Positions 1 to 8,709 of a stretch of 64,000 nt of DNA are shown piece by piece. The DNA is from Agaribacillus sp965228415. Its GTDB lineage: Bacteria; Bacteroidota; Bacteroidia; Cytophagales; Cyclobacteriaceae. Under the pieces are notes generated by a model, which was given only the letters and a program-made list of their open reading frames with translations, made no database searches and was not told where the DNA came from. Numbering within the stretch: the first letter of the stretch is position 1; every line of letters starts with the position of its first letter. The translations under genes and the position numbers were made by a program. The stretch lies in NCBI GenBank assembly GCA_965228415.1, contig OZ245814.1, forward strand, positions 5,518,001 to 5,582,000. Direction: 5' to 3'.

Positions 1-733
1 CTTCAAAGTAAAAAAGATCATAACCCTGGTCGTGAATAATATCATATAACTCTTCCTTTTCTTCTTTTGAAAGCTTTAAAAAGCACTCAGCAATAATGAC
101 AGGTTTGCAGGTTTTGATGACATCTGAAATGGATTTTATGATTTCTTTGTCCAGGCCTTCCGTATCTACTTTAATCAGGGACAATTTTTCCAGCCAGCTT
201 TCATAGTCCTTGTGCAACAAAGCGCTCAGGTTAACCCCTTGTACTGTGTGTTGCATTTGAAACTTTCCATGGGTTTTGTCGGGTTCCCTGGATATACCCC
301 CATTTGAAAAGGATGCTTCGGAAGAATTGTAGTAAAATTCGCCTGGCGTATCGGTAATAGCATATTGCAACGGGACAATATTTGCCTTTCCCTTATTTAA
401 AGTTGCGTTTTGTTGTAATATTTTGAAAATATAGGGATTAGGATCAAAACCAAGCACCAACCCTTCTTTTCCTGCGGCGATGGCCATGGGGACGGTGGTA
501 TCGCCAATATTGGCGCCAATGTCGATAGCCAAATCACCATTTTTCACAAATTTGCGAAAGAAATCTATCTCTTTCTGCGTAATGGTCTTTTGGCCTGTAA
601 GTGGGTTGTCCCAGTCCGCAAATTCAACAATGCCATCTGATTCCAAATCAAATTGTACCATTTTGTACGGATACTCAGCAAATACTCTACGGGCTTTTTT
701 TCTTCTGAAAGAGGCTTTTAATCGTTCAAGCAT
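1..733 (-). CDS. FkbM family methyltransferase, C-terminus beyond window edge
   Basis: Reading leftwards from an ATG at 733 there is an open frame of 244 codons that runs off the window edge, so the C-terminus is missing. The SAM-binding motif DIGANIGD lies at about residues 71-78, an FDPNP segment near 97, and IKVDTEG, the signature of FkbM methyltransferases, at about 187-193. The family O-methylates small molecules, glycans or glycolipids; the substrate cannot be read here. No signal peptide is visible, so it is probably cytoplasmic. The neighbour at 1096-1446 is on the same strand, about 360 bases upstream, too far to assume co-transcription. Family assignment is firm; specific function is unknown. 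Confidence 0.85.
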   Translation of the reverse strand, partial: MLERLKASFRRKKARRVFAEYPYKMVQFDLESDGIVEFADWDNPLTGQKTITQKEIDFFRKFVKNGDLAIDIGANIGDTTVPMAIAAGKEGLVLGFDPNPYIFKILQQNATLNKGKANIVPLQYAITDTPGEFYYNSSEASFSNGGISREPDKTHGKFQMQHTVQGVNLSALLHKDYESWLEKLSLIKVDTEGLDKEIIKSISDVIKTCKPVIIAECFLKLSKEEKEELYDIIHDQGYDLFYFE

Positions 734-1095
734 AGTTTTGGTTTTTGGAATTTATAATATCTTTCCACCAACCGATATACACAAATACAGAAAAACCTGG
801 CTTTTTTAACATCCAACACGCACCTTATCGGCGAGGAATTATTTATAGAAAATGTCTTCTTCAAAGTATAGCACTACGTTTCCCGGACTTTTGTATGTGC
901 TTGGATTTCTTAAGCCAGTGCTAAGCAGCCTGTCTCTGCATTTTAGCCGGGAATCACTAATAAGGCATTTAATATAAGGGATTAAATTTCGGTTTTCAAG
1001 ATTTAGAGGAACTTTGTGACATTTTATTGTCACGGGTTTGCTTATTCCGGGATTTAAGTGTAGCTGGTTGCGTCTATGAGGTTTGGGGTGGGGGC
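734..1095. other. Intergenic stretch without a convincing gene
   Basis: This 362-base gap separates the partial FkbM gene from the 116-aa hypothetical gene. A 64-codon minus-strand reading frame at 839-1033 is present, but it has no recognisable domain and no clear ribosome-binding site. I see no hairpin or strong promoter motif here. Confidence 0.5.
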
Positions 1096-1446
1096 TTAGT
1101 TAAATTCTTTTTCGAAATACTCCATTACATGGAGTTTTAACAACTTTTCCTGCTCGAGCAGGTCAAAATTGGGAAGTTTTTTCTTTAACTTCCAATGAGG
1201 CCATCCCTCTTCGTCCAGGCCTTCCAGTTCATAGAATCCGGAATAGCTTAGCACCTTGCAAATGGCGATATGCATCAGGTCCTGTTTCTCTTCTTTGGAA
1301 AAAGTCTTTTTACCCTTTCCCAATTCCTGCACACCTATCAGAAATAATACCGCGTTGAGATCTGCCGGTTTTTTTCCGATGATTTCTCCCAGGTCCTCGA
1401 GCAGCTTTTGCCAGTTTTTTGCCAGCTCCAAATCTTTTTTAATCAT
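1096..1446 (-). CDS. Conserved hypothetical protein, 116 aa
   Basis: Soluble, charged protein beginning MIKKDLELAKNW. I chose the ATG at 1446 because it overlaps the stop codon of the upstream gene as ATGA, a typical translational-coupling arrangement; an in-frame start nine codons earlier would lie inside the neighbour. There is no signal peptide or membrane segment. The middle reads as helical (LNAVLFLIGVQELGKG), then come a conserved-looking aromatic stretch (EGWPHWKLKKKLPNF) and an acidic C-terminus. I do not recognise a named family. Coupling to the AhpD-like gene suggests a linked role, possibly in redox or stress handling, but that is inference only. Confidence 0.7.
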   Translation of the reverse strand: MIKKDLELAKNWQKLLEDLGEIIGKKPADLNAVLFLIGVQELGKGKKTFSKEEKQDLMHIAICKVLSYSGFYELEGLDEEGWPHWKLKKKLPNFDLLEQEKLLKLHVMEYFEKEFN

Positions 1447-1790
1447 GATCCTGCTATTTTCAATGCTTCCCAATATTCCACAGCCCTTCTCAGGTGTGGA
1501 ATGACAATGGTGCCTCCAATAATATTGGCAATGGAAAATACCTCATAGATCTCAGCCTCTTCTACACCTGCCTCTTTGCATTTTTCCAAATGATATTTAA
1601 CACAGTCGTCACAGCGCAAAACCATGGAGCAGGCGAGGCCAATCATTTCCTTGGTTTTTACATCTACACTACCTGCGGCAAATGTATTGGTGTCGAGGTT
1701 GAATAAGCGCTTGAGCACCTTATTATCAGCAGCCAGTATTTTTTCATTCATCTTGCTGCGATATTGATTAAATGCTTCTACCTGGTTCAT
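1443..1790 (-). CDS. Carboxymuconolactone decarboxylase (AhpD-like) family protein
   Basis: A 115-aa protein starting MNQVEAFNQY at the ATG at 1790, preceded by an A-rich AAAGGAAAAA ribosome-binding stretch; an upstream in-frame extension is unlikely to be translated. The core CDDCVKYHLEKC carries the CxxC pair plus the downstream His typical of AhpD-like peroxidase/disulfide-reductase proteins. The segment SANIIGGTIVIPHLRRA matches the conserved second half of the fold. These proteins form small helical oligomers in the cytoplasm and usually act in peroxide or thiol redox chemistry. The gene overlaps the downstream 116-aa gene by four bases. Family is clear; the physiological substrate is unknown. 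Confidence 0.85.
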   Translation of the reverse strand: MNQVEAFNQYRSKMNEKILAADNKVLKRLFNLDTNTFAAGSVDVKTKEMIGLACSMVLRCDDCVKYHLEKCKEAGVEEAEIYEVFSIANIIGGTIVIPHLRRAVEYWEALKIAGS

Positions 1791-1850
1791 TTTTTCCTTT
1801 TTTTTTATAAATTGGGATTCCCCCTTAATCATAAAGCCATTTGATCTAAA

Positions 1851-1858
1851 CAAATATA
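1851..1858 (-). promoter_or_regulatory. Bacteroidota -7 box for the AhpD-like gene
   Basis: The minus strand reads TATATTTG, a perfect TAnnTTTG -7 box, about 60 bases before the start at 1790. A GTTTA further upstream may stand in for the TTTG -33 box. The call rests on the motif and its position in a divergent intergenic gap with comF. Confidence 0.45.
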
Positions 1859-1890
1859 GAGGCTAATTTTTTAAACTAACTGAGAATTTT

Positions 1891-2574
1891 ATGATAAAGG
1901 ACTTTTTTAACTTGATTTTTCCCCGTTGTTGTTTGGCCTGTCAGAAAGCGTTGATTTCGGAAGAATTATTATTATGTACACATTGCCGGCTGGGATTACC
2001 CGTCACCAATTACCATTTATGGGAAGAAAACCCCTTACTGATGCGATTTTATGGTAAAATAACTGTAAACGGGATTTATAGTTATCTAAAATTTATCAAA
2101 GGGGGAATAACGCAAAAGGTGTTGCACAAAATCAAGTATGAAAATTATCCGGAATTAGGTCAGTTGCTTGTAACCTGGTTTGCCTATGATCTTATAAAGG
2201 CGCAAAAACTTTTGGATATTGAGCTGATCGTTCCGGTGCCGTTGCACAAATCGAGATTAAGGAAAAGGGGCTATAACCAAAGTAATTATATAGCCAAGGG
2301 CATAGCCTTAGCCAGCAAAATTCCTTTTTCGGATCAGGTCGTGGAGAGATCAGTAAAAAGTGCCAGTCAGGCTTTGAAGGGAGACAGGCTGGAAAGATGG
2401 CAAAATGTACACGAAATATTTAAGGTCAGCCAGCCGGAAATGGTAAAAGGAAAACACATTTTGGTGGTGGATGATGTGCTTACCACTGGTGCTACGCTGG
2501 AGGCCTGTGCCATTCCGCTCCTTGAGGCGGAATGTAAAGCAATAAGTTTTGCGACGTTAGCCGTAGCAATTTGA
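1891..2574 (+). CDS. comF: ComF family phosphoribosyltransferase-like protein
   Basis: A 227-aa protein of normal ComF length. The N-terminus carries a four-cysteine zinc-binding motif (CCLACQ at about residues 12-17 and CTHC at about 30-33). The C-terminal half is a type I phosphoribosyltransferase fold with the PRPP loop ILVVDDVLTTGAT at about 192-204 and PVPLHKSRLRKRGYNQ upstream. In transformable bacteria ComF is needed for DNA uptake across the inner membrane; in many Bacteroidota the gene is kept without proven competence. It stands alone, divergent from the AhpD-like gene and convergent with gldJ. Confidence 0.9.
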   Translation: MIKDFFNLIFPRCCLACQKALISEELLLCTHCRLGLPVTNYHLWEENPLLMRFYGKITVNGIYSYLKFIKGGITQKVLHKIKYENYPELGQLLVTWFAYDLIKAQKLLDIELIVPVPLHKSRLRKRGYNQSNYIAKGIALASKIPFSDQVVERSVKSASQALKGDRLERWQNVHEIFKVSQPEMVKGKHILVVDDVLTTGATLEACAIPLLEAECKAISFATLAVAI

Positions 2575-2599
2575 GGTTTTGTAGCAGAGAAAAATAAAA

Positions 2600-2628
2600 A
2601 AGGCTTCCAATAAATCACTGGAAGCCTT
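2600..2628 (-). terminator. Intrinsic terminator downstream of gldJ
   Basis: A perfect 10-bp inverted repeat, AAGGCTTCCA (2600-2609) and TGGAAGCCTT (2619-2628), with a 9-nt loop. On the minus strand it is followed by TTTTTATTTT, a classic U-tract, so it mainly ends the gldJ transcript. On the plus strand the tract is weaker, but the hairpin may also insulate comF. Confidence 0.85.
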
Positions 2629-2650
2629 GTGCTTAAATAATCTTTTATTT

Positions 2651-3847
2651 TTAGTAGTTCGATCCTGCTCTGATCATAGCGCATCTAAATCCGATGGTAG
2701 CTGTTGAAGAGTCTTGCTCCAAAAATCTTCTTGTACCTGGTGACATCCAATAGGCGACATCCTTCCAGGATCCTCCTTTATAAACTCTTACTTTATCATT
2801 TATTAATGAGTTGTAATTTTCATAGTCATAGTATTTTTCAGCCTCATCCAATATACCATCTCTTCTGATCGGGTTAAGGTCATCCATATCCTGGAAAGAA
2901 AGTGATCTGTAAACATCCTGCACCCATTCGTTAACATTACCGGCCATGTGGTATAGCCCAAAGTCATTGGGAGGAAATTCGTAAGCATATGCAGTAATCA
3001 TGGCGCCGTCATTCAGCTTTCCTGCGATACCCGCATAATCACCACGTCCTCTTTTGAAGTTAGCAAAGAAGTAGCCCATTTTCTTGCCATAGGGATTTCT
3101 CACGGAGTGACCATCCCATGGATAAACTCTTTGATGCGTTTGATTTTCGTCCAGCCATTGCGTTCCTATCAAACCTTGTGCGGCATATTCCCACTCTGCC
3201 TCGGTTGGCAGTCGGTAATCCGGCAATACCACTCCACTTTCGAGGGCGATACGGCCACCTGACTCTGCGGGCACTTCCACACCGGCTTCTTCGGCTAATT
3301 TTAGATTTACCATCGTTGTTCTCCACTTACAGAAGTCGTTGGCCTGGATCCAGCTTACACCTACCACGGGGTAATACCTGAAACCAGGATATCTTAAATA
3401 GTGATCTCTATACGGATCGTTAAAAGCCAGGTCGCTGGTCCATACTGTTGTGTCAGGTAAGGATGACTGATAAAACTCACGGGAAGAGTCTAATTTTACA
3501 TAATATAAGTATTCGAGCCAATGAATGTTACTTACCTCGGTTTCGTCCATGTAGAAAGATGCCACAGTCACGGTTCTTTCAATATTATCACGTGAGTTCA
3601 TGATATCCTCTTCAAATGATCCCAATACAGATCTTCCTCCTTCGATGAATACAAGGTTTGGCCCTTCCGGCTGTCCCTGATACTCTGTCACCTGGAATCC
3701 TCCGTCACTGTTGTATTCAAGACCTGTAGCCGTACTGACACCACCTGGATTTTCTGCTGTGGGACGACTTTGCTTACAAGATGAGAGAAAGGACAAAATA
3801 CACACAACAAGGAATGCGCCTTTTAATAAGCTCATTATTTTGTTCAT
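2651..3847 (-). CDS. gldJ: GldJ-like gliding motility / T9SS lipoprotein (SUMF1 fold)
   Basis: A 398-aa lipoprotein: hydrophobic N-terminus, then the lipobox LSSC with lipidated Cys24. The rest is a formylglycine-generating-enzyme/SUMF1 fold: LVFIEGG near 65, FYMDETEVSN near 98, YYPVVGVSW near 158, YRLPTEAEWEYAAQG near 212, HMAGNVNEWVQDVYR near 305 and the C-terminal TIGFRCA. The spacing and wording match GldJ better than GldK. GldJ is required for gliding and type IX secretion in Flavobacterium johnsoniae, where it stabilises GldK. This copy is shorter than the flavobacterial protein and lies apart from gldKLMN, which are not in the window. A non-Gld SUMF1 lipoprotein is the alternative. Confidence 0.8.
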   Translation of the reverse strand: MNKIMSLLKGAFLVVCILSFLSSCKQSRPTAENPGGVSTATGLEYNSDGGFQVTEYQGQPEGPNLVFIEGGRSVLGSFEEDIMNSRDNIERTVTVASFYMDETEVSNIHWLEYLYYVKLDSSREFYQSSLPDTTVWTSDLAFNDPYRDHYLRYPGFRYYPVVGVSWIQANDFCKWRTTMVNLKLAEEAGVEVPAESGGRIALESGVVLPDYRLPTEAEWEYAAQGLIGTQWLDENQTHQRVYPWDGHSVRNPYGKKMGYFFANFKRGRGDYAGIAGKLNDGAMITAYAYEFPPNDFGLYHMAGNVNEWVQDVYRSLSFQDMDDLNPIRRDGILDEAEKYYDYENYNSLINDKVRVYKGGSWKDVAYWMSPGTRRFLEQDSSTATIGFRCAMIRAGSNY

Positions 3848-4334
3848 AACCTGTTTAAATTTTATTCAATCTAAAAATAACAACTACTGTAAAATTTATA
3901 TAACCACCAGAGCATGACTCGCAGCGGATTTATATTTAAGCGAACTCAAATTTCTAATTTATCCGGCGATTTTAATTTCCATTAATATCCCAAATCCAAT
4001 AGATGTAATATTACCGGGTATTTTGATATTTTTCAGAAACTCACACACTACACTATATAAATAAAGAAAAGCCAGATTTATTGTGTAAAACACCTGGTTT
4101 TTGAGTTACAACAAGCCATCAAAATCCTCCAAACTATTCAAAATGAAGAAATTGGATAGCAAACACACTTAACAAAAGTAAAATTTCCCGGAATTTAAAC
4201 ATAATCCTGGCCTCAATATTTTACCTCAAAACCGTGGAAATATATGACGGCAAGGTTAAAATACTTGTTTGAACGGCCAACATGGTGTCGAAATGACCCA
4301 ACAGCCGGCCTGATAATGGGGGTAATATACGTAT
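3848..4334. other. Intergenic region upstream of gldJ
   Basis: A 487-base AT-rich gap with no reading frame that looks like a gene. One perfect minus-strand -7 box, TACTTTTG, occurs at 4173-4180, but it is more than 300 bases from the gldJ start, so it would imply a long leader. No convincing terminator or repeat is visible. Confidence 0.5.
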
Positions 4335-5063
4335 TTAATGCTTTCTGCCGGCAAAGATGGCGTGTCCGGCTTTCATCCAATAGACATCAACCTCCTTAAA
4401 CCCGGCCTCCCTGAGCCAAAGCAGTTGGTCGTATAGGGTAGAAGGTTTATCAATAGGATCGGCGCCGGGATTTTCAAAGTAATTCCAGCCATCTTCTTTA
4501 AAAATTTTGTATGCCTCCGGCTTTTGCAATGACTCAGTTTTATTCCGGACATCTTCGTCCCAGTGTTCAGCAGCTATTTTGTAGCCCACGACGGCTTGAG
4601 GGCGTACAATATCGGCTAGAATAAGCATACCATTGGTATTAAGCTGGCCAAATAGATCTTTAAATAGCAATTTTTTTTGTGTGTCGCCGAGGTGATGTAC
4701 GGCCAGCGAGGATATAAAAGCATCGGTATTCGCATGCTGGGACCGCCATGCTGAATCTCCTAAATCAAATGCCTGAGCAATAAAGCGACCTTTATAGGCG
4801 CTCAATTTTTTTCCGGTTTTTTTGAGCATAACCGGAGATAAGTCCATTCCCTTTACTTTAACTTCCGGAAAGTGTTCCAGTACTTTTTCACATAGCAGGC
4901 CCTCCCCACAGCCTAGTTCTACTACCTGTGAGAGGGTAGGGATAGATGAAAGAAGTTGTGTAATGATTCTGTATTGGATGGCCCTGTCCGGCACAAAGAT
5001 TTCACCGTATGCAGAGAAGATTTGTGATTCTTCTTCGTTCCATTGTTTTTCTTCTTTGCTCAT
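4335..5063 (-). CDS. Class I SAM-dependent methyltransferase paired with PLP decarboxylase
   Basis: A 242-aa soluble methyltransferase. Motif I VVELGCGEGLLCEKV sits near residue 47, followed by the acidic KGMDLSP segment that binds the SAM ribose and a post-motif region with SSLAVHHLGDTQK. The C-terminal half has LRPQ/AEHWDED-type helices seen in small-molecule methyltransferases. It begins 20 bases after the stop of the decarboxylase gene on the same strand, so the two are very likely one transcription unit. This suggests a product amine or related metabolite as substrate, but the sequence does not show it. It could act on an unrelated substrate such as a tRNA or a small acid. Confidence 0.8.
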   Translation of the reverse strand: MSKEEKQWNEEESQIFSAYGEIFVPDRAIQYRIITQLLSSIPTLSQVVELGCGEGLLCEKVLEHFPEVKVKGMDLSPVMLKKTGKKLSAYKGRFIAQAFDLGDSAWRSQHANTDAFISSLAVHHLGDTQKKLLFKDLFGQLNTNGMLILADIVRPQAVVGYKIAAEHWDEDVRNKTESLQKPEAYKIFKEDGWNYFENPGADPIDKPSTLYDQLLWLREAGFKEVDVYWMKAGHAIFAGRKH

Positions 5064-5083
5064 AGATTATCGGGGTTTGTAAA

Positions 5084-6505
5084 TCACGCAGAAAACACTC
5101 TGGCGGTTTTTTGGATCAAATCCCACGCTTCCCGGACATGGCGCTCTTTTACGTCGGTGTTGCCGATGACCATACGCAGCGTAAAGTAGCCATTTAGTTT
5201 GGTGTGACTCATGAATAATTTGCCGCTATCATTTAAAGTTTGCATTAACTTTTCGTTGAGCTTGTTCAATGTTTCCTTGCTTAAAGATTTTCCAGGATGG
5301 TAATGGAAGCATACCAAATTTAACGGTACGGGTGCCAATAGCGAAAAATCCTCGCTGGCTTCGATCTGTTGTTTTAACCATGAAGCCATTTGCATATGCC
5401 CTCTTAACTTTTGCTGGATGCCCTGCACACCAAAGTTTCTAATGACAAACCAAAGCTTGAGCGCTCTGAATCGGCGTCCTAGCTGTATGCCCCAATCCCG
5501 GTAGTTATTTACCATAGTATCTTCCTGTGTGCGCAGGTATTCCGGTGTCATAGAAAAAGTGTTGATGAGCGCATCGGTATCTTTGACAAAATAGGCAGTA
5601 CAATCAAAATTGGTGAACATCCATTTATGGGGATTGAATACAAAGGAGTCCGCCATTTCCACACCTTTTATCAGCGTTCGGTATTCAGGACAAATCAGGG
5701 CTGTGCCGGCATAGGCGGCATCAACGTGGTGCCAAATTTGGTATTTTTGGGCGATATTACTGATCTCTTGGATTGGATCAATGGCTGTACTGCTGGTGGT
5801 ACCAAAGGCCGACACAATACACAGCGGCTGATGCCCGTTTTTGATGTCTTCCAGGATGGCTTCTTCCAGTGCGCCGGGAATCATAGCGAATTTATCATCA
5901 ACGGCAATCTTTCTAAGGTTTTTACTACCAATTCCAGCAATGCGCACAGCCTTATCAATGGAAGAATGTACTTGTTCGGAGCTGTAAACGATTAGTTTCT
6001 TTTGCCCGTAAAACCCTTCTTCATTGACTTTAAAATTACTGGCTTTTTCCCGTGCGGTAAGGATAGCGCAAAGCGTTGCCGTGGAAGCAGTATCCTGTAT
6101 GACCCCTGTAAAATCCCCGGGCAATCCGATCATTTCTCTCAACCACTCCATCATGCTTTCTTCCAGCTCCGTTGCCGCGGGAGATGTAATCCAACTCATG
6201 CATTGGGCTCCAATCGCCGCAGTGACCATTTCTGCCAGCACAGAGGGTTTGCTTTTGTTGCCTGGAAAGTATGCGAAGAAATTAGGACTTTGCCAATGCG
6301 TGATTCCCGGCAAAATCTGGCTGTCGACATCCTTCATGATGCTGTCCAGTTTTTCGGGTTGTTGGGGTGGAGAGGCGGTAATTTTGGCTTTAATTTCGCC
6401 CGGTTTGACCGGGGATTTTACAGGGAAGTTTTCAATATTTTCAAAATAAGAGGACATCCAGGAAATAACCTTTGCTGCCTCTGACTCAAATTCTTTAATA
6501 TCCAT
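5084..6505 (-). CDS. Group II PLP-dependent aromatic/amino-acid decarboxylase
   Basis: A 473-aa enzyme; I chose the ATG at 6505 (MDIKEFESEA) because homologues start near there and a -7 promoter box lies just upstream. Family features are WQSPNFFAYFP near 71, the HVDAAYAG motif whose Asp (about 262) pairs with the PLP pyridine nitrogen, and SFVFNPHKWMF with the Schiff-base Lys at about 294. These match the fold-type I group II decarboxylases (tryptophan, tyrosine, phenylalanine or DOPA decarboxylases). The expected reaction is amino-acid decarboxylation to an amine in the cytoplasm. The adjacent methyltransferase suggests further modification. Exact substrate is uncertain. Confidence 0.88.
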   Translation of the reverse strand: MDIKEFESEAAKVISWMSSYFENIENFPVKSPVKPGEIKAKITASPPQQPEKLDSIMKDVDSQILPGITHWQSPNFFAYFPGNKSKPSVLAEMVTAAIGAQCMSWITSPAATELEESMMEWLREMIGLPGDFTGVIQDTASTATLCAILTAREKASNFKVNEEGFYGQKKLIVYSSEQVHSSIDKAVRIAGIGSKNLRKIAVDDKFAMIPGALEEAILEDIKNGHQPLCIVSAFGTTSSTAIDPIQEISNIAQKYQIWHHVDAAYAGTALICPEYRTLIKGVEMADSFVFNPHKWMFTNFDCTAYFVKDTDALINTFSMTPEYLRTQEDTMVNNYRDWGIQLGRRFRALKLWFVIRNFGVQGIQQKLRGHMQMASWLKQQIEASEDFSLLAPVPLNLVCFHYHPGKSLSKETLNKLNEKLMQTLNDSGKLFMSHTKLNGYFTLRMVIGNTDVKERHVREAWDLIQKTARVFSA

Positions 6506-6526
6506 GCTACTTTCTTTACTATTTCG

Positions 6527-6534
6527 CAAAGATA
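6527..6534 (-). promoter_or_regulatory. -7 promoter box for the decarboxylase-methyltransferase unit
   Basis: The minus strand reads TATCTTTG, a perfect TAnnTTTG box, 22 bases before the chosen ATG at 6505. No clean TTTG occurs at the ideal -33 distance. Position and motif quality support it as the operon promoter. Confidence 0.5.
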
Positions 6535-6706
6535 AAGTATGTGTGCCTTAGGGAGGTTAGATTACAAAAAAAAGTAGTGGCAGCGGTAAGGGGGGCGATG
6601 ACTTTTTAATTGTTGGGATTTTGTCGGTGGGAGTTATAGCTTCGGTGCTTATGTCTCGTCCAATTGATATGGATGGTAAAGGAAGAGAGCCGATGGGTTT
6701 GATTGC

Positions 6707-7054
6707 TCATTGATTGTGCATTGCGTGAATTTTTCCAAAAGTGCGGGCCACGGTCGGTGTAATTTGGCAGTAACCCGCACTCATCCACTTACTAAAACCC
6801 ATTTCAGCGCCGGCCCCTAAAAATAACGCAGTGCCAAATATGGCAAAGAACAAGAAACTTAAGACCATTGCAATGCCAAGCCATATTAATGCGGCCTTGG
6901 CGTAGTTGGCCTTGCTCTTAGGGGTGCCGCTGCCAAATCCCCAGATAAAAAGCATGATAATACCGATAAGCGGTAAAGAGGCGACTAGAATGGTAACCAC
7001 CCAGTCACCCACGGAAATCGGCGCTTCCTTTTGTTGCGTATCAAAGTCTTCCAT
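6707..7054 (-). CDS. Small two-helix membrane protein, 115 aa
   Basis: The N-terminus is polar (MEDFDTQQKEAPISVGDW). Two hydrophobic helices follow, at about residues 20-42 and 55-80, joined by GSGTPKSKANYAKA. The WVVTILVASLPLIGIIMLFIW start of helix one, followed by a polar loop with KxNYAKA, resembles small membrane proteins common in Bacteroidota, but I cannot give it a named function. The C-terminus is soluble and weakly conserved in appearance. It lies alone between the decarboxylase and a methyltransferase on the same strand. Probably inner membrane. Confidence 0.65.
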   Translation of the reverse strand: MEDFDTQQKEAPISVGDWVVTILVASLPLIGIIMLFIWGFGSGTPKSKANYAKAALIWLGIAMVLSFLFFAIFGTALFLGAGAEMGFSKWMSAGYCQITPTVARTFGKIHAMHNQ

Positions 7055-7130
7055 AAAACTTAAATGTTATAAGTGAATTGATTTTTAATGAAAACCAGAA
7101 GGTAAGCATTAGTTTTAACAGAAGCAAATA

Positions 7131-7751
7131 CTATGTGTTTTGCCGCTTCAAAAGCAAATTGGACTGGCAATGTTGGTCGTTTACGTTGACGGTTTGCAAT
7201 GGCTCCAGAAAATCGAGGTGGTGTGTTTCTATTATTTCTTTCAGTAATTTTTTTGTCAACAAAAATCGAATGCTTCCGTCGGGATTCTGATATCGATGAC
7301 GATCCTGAGGGATTACCATGTTTTCCAGGCCAATATTTGAAGACATACGAATAAAAATACTGCCACCCGGCTTAAGCACCCTTACCAATTCCTTTATCAT
7401 AGCGTGGAAATGCCCCTCATCTTCAGCAAAATGCAATACAGCTGTGCAGATAATATGATGAAAGTATTGGTCTGCATAAGGAAGTTGATCAAGATGGCCT
7501 GTTGAAATCCGTGATTCATCAAATTGGGGGTCGATTGATCTGGCTACAAATTTTAACATTTGCAAGGCTGGCTGGTTTTTATCAATGCCATATACCTTAA
7601 ACTGGTTGTTAAGAAAGTAAACCAGGTTTCGCCCCTCCCCGCAACCGGCATCGAGGATCCTGTCTTCCTGGGAATAGCGGGTTTTCAGTATTTGGTCCAG
7701 CAGATAAATGTCGATATTGCCAAGTTCCTTATTGAGTGCCTGCACATTCAT
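7131..7751 (-). CDS. Class I SAM-dependent methyltransferase
   Basis: A 206-aa protein from the ATG at 7751 (MNVQALNKELGN). That start overlaps the end of the patatin gene by 23 bases; a longer frame would reach deeper into it and is less likely. Motif I is RILDAGCGEGRNLVYF near residue 30; KVYGIDKN supplies the acidic ribose-binding residue, and ICTAVLHFAEDEGHF and RVLKPGGSIFIRM are motifs typical of the methyltransferase 11/25 families. The C-terminus has a run of His, Asn and Gln residues. It is translationally linked to the patatin gene upstream, which hints at a lipid-related or small-molecule substrate, but this is inference. Confidence 0.82.
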   Translation of the reverse strand: MNVQALNKELGNIDIYLLDQILKTRYSQEDRILDAGCGEGRNLVYFLNNQFKVYGIDKNQPALQMLKFVARSIDPQFDESRISTGHLDQLPYADQYFHHIICTAVLHFAEDEGHFHAMIKELVRVLKPGGSIFIRMSSNIGLENMVIPQDRHRYQNPDGSIRFLLTKKLLKEIIETHHLDFLEPLQTVNVNDQHCQSNLLLKRQNT

Positions 7752-8631
7752 TTTTAAGGTAATTTTCGTGGCTTTCCAGAAATGTTTCCCTGCCGAGCTC
7801 AATCAGTTCCCCGGACCGGTAAAACTCAAAAGTTCCACACACCTTACGGGATACATTTACAACGATATCAGGTTTGTAGCTATCTAATATTAAAGTACTT
7901 AGCTGGTCTTGCATGAGATCAATAGACCGGTTCATCAGATCAAAGAATCCCAGTTTTTTTGGTGCCGATTTTTTGTTGGGAAACAGATCGAACCATTTTT
8001 CCATGAAAAGGCTTTTGTTTTTTAGTATATCAGATTCTCTTTTCTGTTCCTGCCTCGTGGTTTGCGGGGGTCTTGTATATGGAGAGCTGTGATTCACATT
8101 GACAACTACTAATAAATCGCCGGGGGTCCTTTTCACGTGTTTTATTGGAATAGGATTAAGTACACCACCATCCACCAACAGCCTGTCTCCGGCCAGAATG
8201 GGTTTAATGACAGTAGGAATGGCTGTGGAGGCTCTAAGCGCATAAAAAAGGCTGCCTTTTTCGAATATGATCTCTTCGTTGTTGACGATATCAGTGGCAA
8301 TGGCGGCAAAGTGAATCTTGAAGTCTTCGATGTTTCCGTCGTCAAGCCTTTTGGTGAGTTCATTGATGATTCTTTCTCCACGAATAAACCCCGAAGTGCT
8401 GAAAGTAAAATCAATGAGCTTGAATACATCAAGTTTATCCAGGTTGCAGACAAAGTTTTTATAAGTATCCAGCTTTCCATGTGCATACATACCACCTACA
8501 AAAGCGCCTATGGAGGAGCCGGCTATGGATTTTATTTCATAGCCAAGGTGTTCGAGGCCTTCAATAACGCCGATCTGCGCTATGCCTCTTGCACCCCCAC
8601 TGCTCAACACAAGCGAAACTGGTTTTCCCAT
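7729..8631 (-). CDS. Patatin-like phospholipase
   Basis: A 300-aa protein with the full patatin catalytic set. The oxyanion hole SSGGARGIAQIG is near residues 8-19, the nucleophile elbow is GSSIG near residue 40, and the catalytic Asp is in DGGVLNPIP near 155. Patatin-like enzymes hydrolyse acyl esters of phospholipids with a Ser-Asp dyad. There is no signal peptide, so it should be cytoplasmic or peripheral on the inner membrane. The C-terminal third (DLMNRSIDLMQDQLSTLILDSYKPDIV) is the usual cap of the bacterial RssA/YchK-like clade. The ATG at 8631 gives the start MGKPVSLVLSSGG. The downstream methyltransferase overlaps its 3' end. Confidence 0.9.
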   Translation of the reverse strand: MGKPVSLVLSSGGARGIAQIGVIEGLEHLGYEIKSIAGSSIGAFVGGMYAHGKLDTYKNFVCNLDKLDVFKLIDFTFSTSGFIRGERIINELTKRLDDGNIEDFKIHFAAIATDIVNNEEIIFEKGSLFYALRASTAIPTVIKPILAGDRLLVDGGVLNPIPIKHVKRTPGDLLVVVNVNHSSPYTRPPQTTRQEQKRESDILKNKSLFMEKWFDLFPNKKSAPKKLGFFDLMNRSIDLMQDQLSTLILDSYKPDIVVNVSRKVCGTFEFYRSGELIELGRETFLESHENYLKNECAGTQ

Positions 8632-8666
8632 CAATTTTTAATATGATTTTTGCTAATTTATTTAAT

Positions 8667-8674
8667 TAACTTTG
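8667..8674 (+). promoter_or_regulatory. -7 promoter box for the VOC-family gene
   Basis: TAACTTTG matches TAnnTTTG perfectly, 36 bases before the ATG at 8710. A TTTG at 8649-8652 is present, but the spacer of 14 is shorter than the usual 17-23, so the -33 box is doubtful. Confidence 0.45.
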
Positions 8675-8709
8675 CTTTATCAATCATCCAAAATTTAAAT
8701 CCTGGAAAA

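Noticed and set aside
839..1033. 64-codon minus-strand reading frame in the 734-1095 gap
   Set aside because: No recognisable domain, unusual composition and no ribosome-binding or promoter context; likely random.
4173..4180. Perfect -7 box TACTTTTG on the minus strand upstream of gldJ
   Set aside because: More than 300 bases from the start codon and expected by chance in AT-rich DNA.
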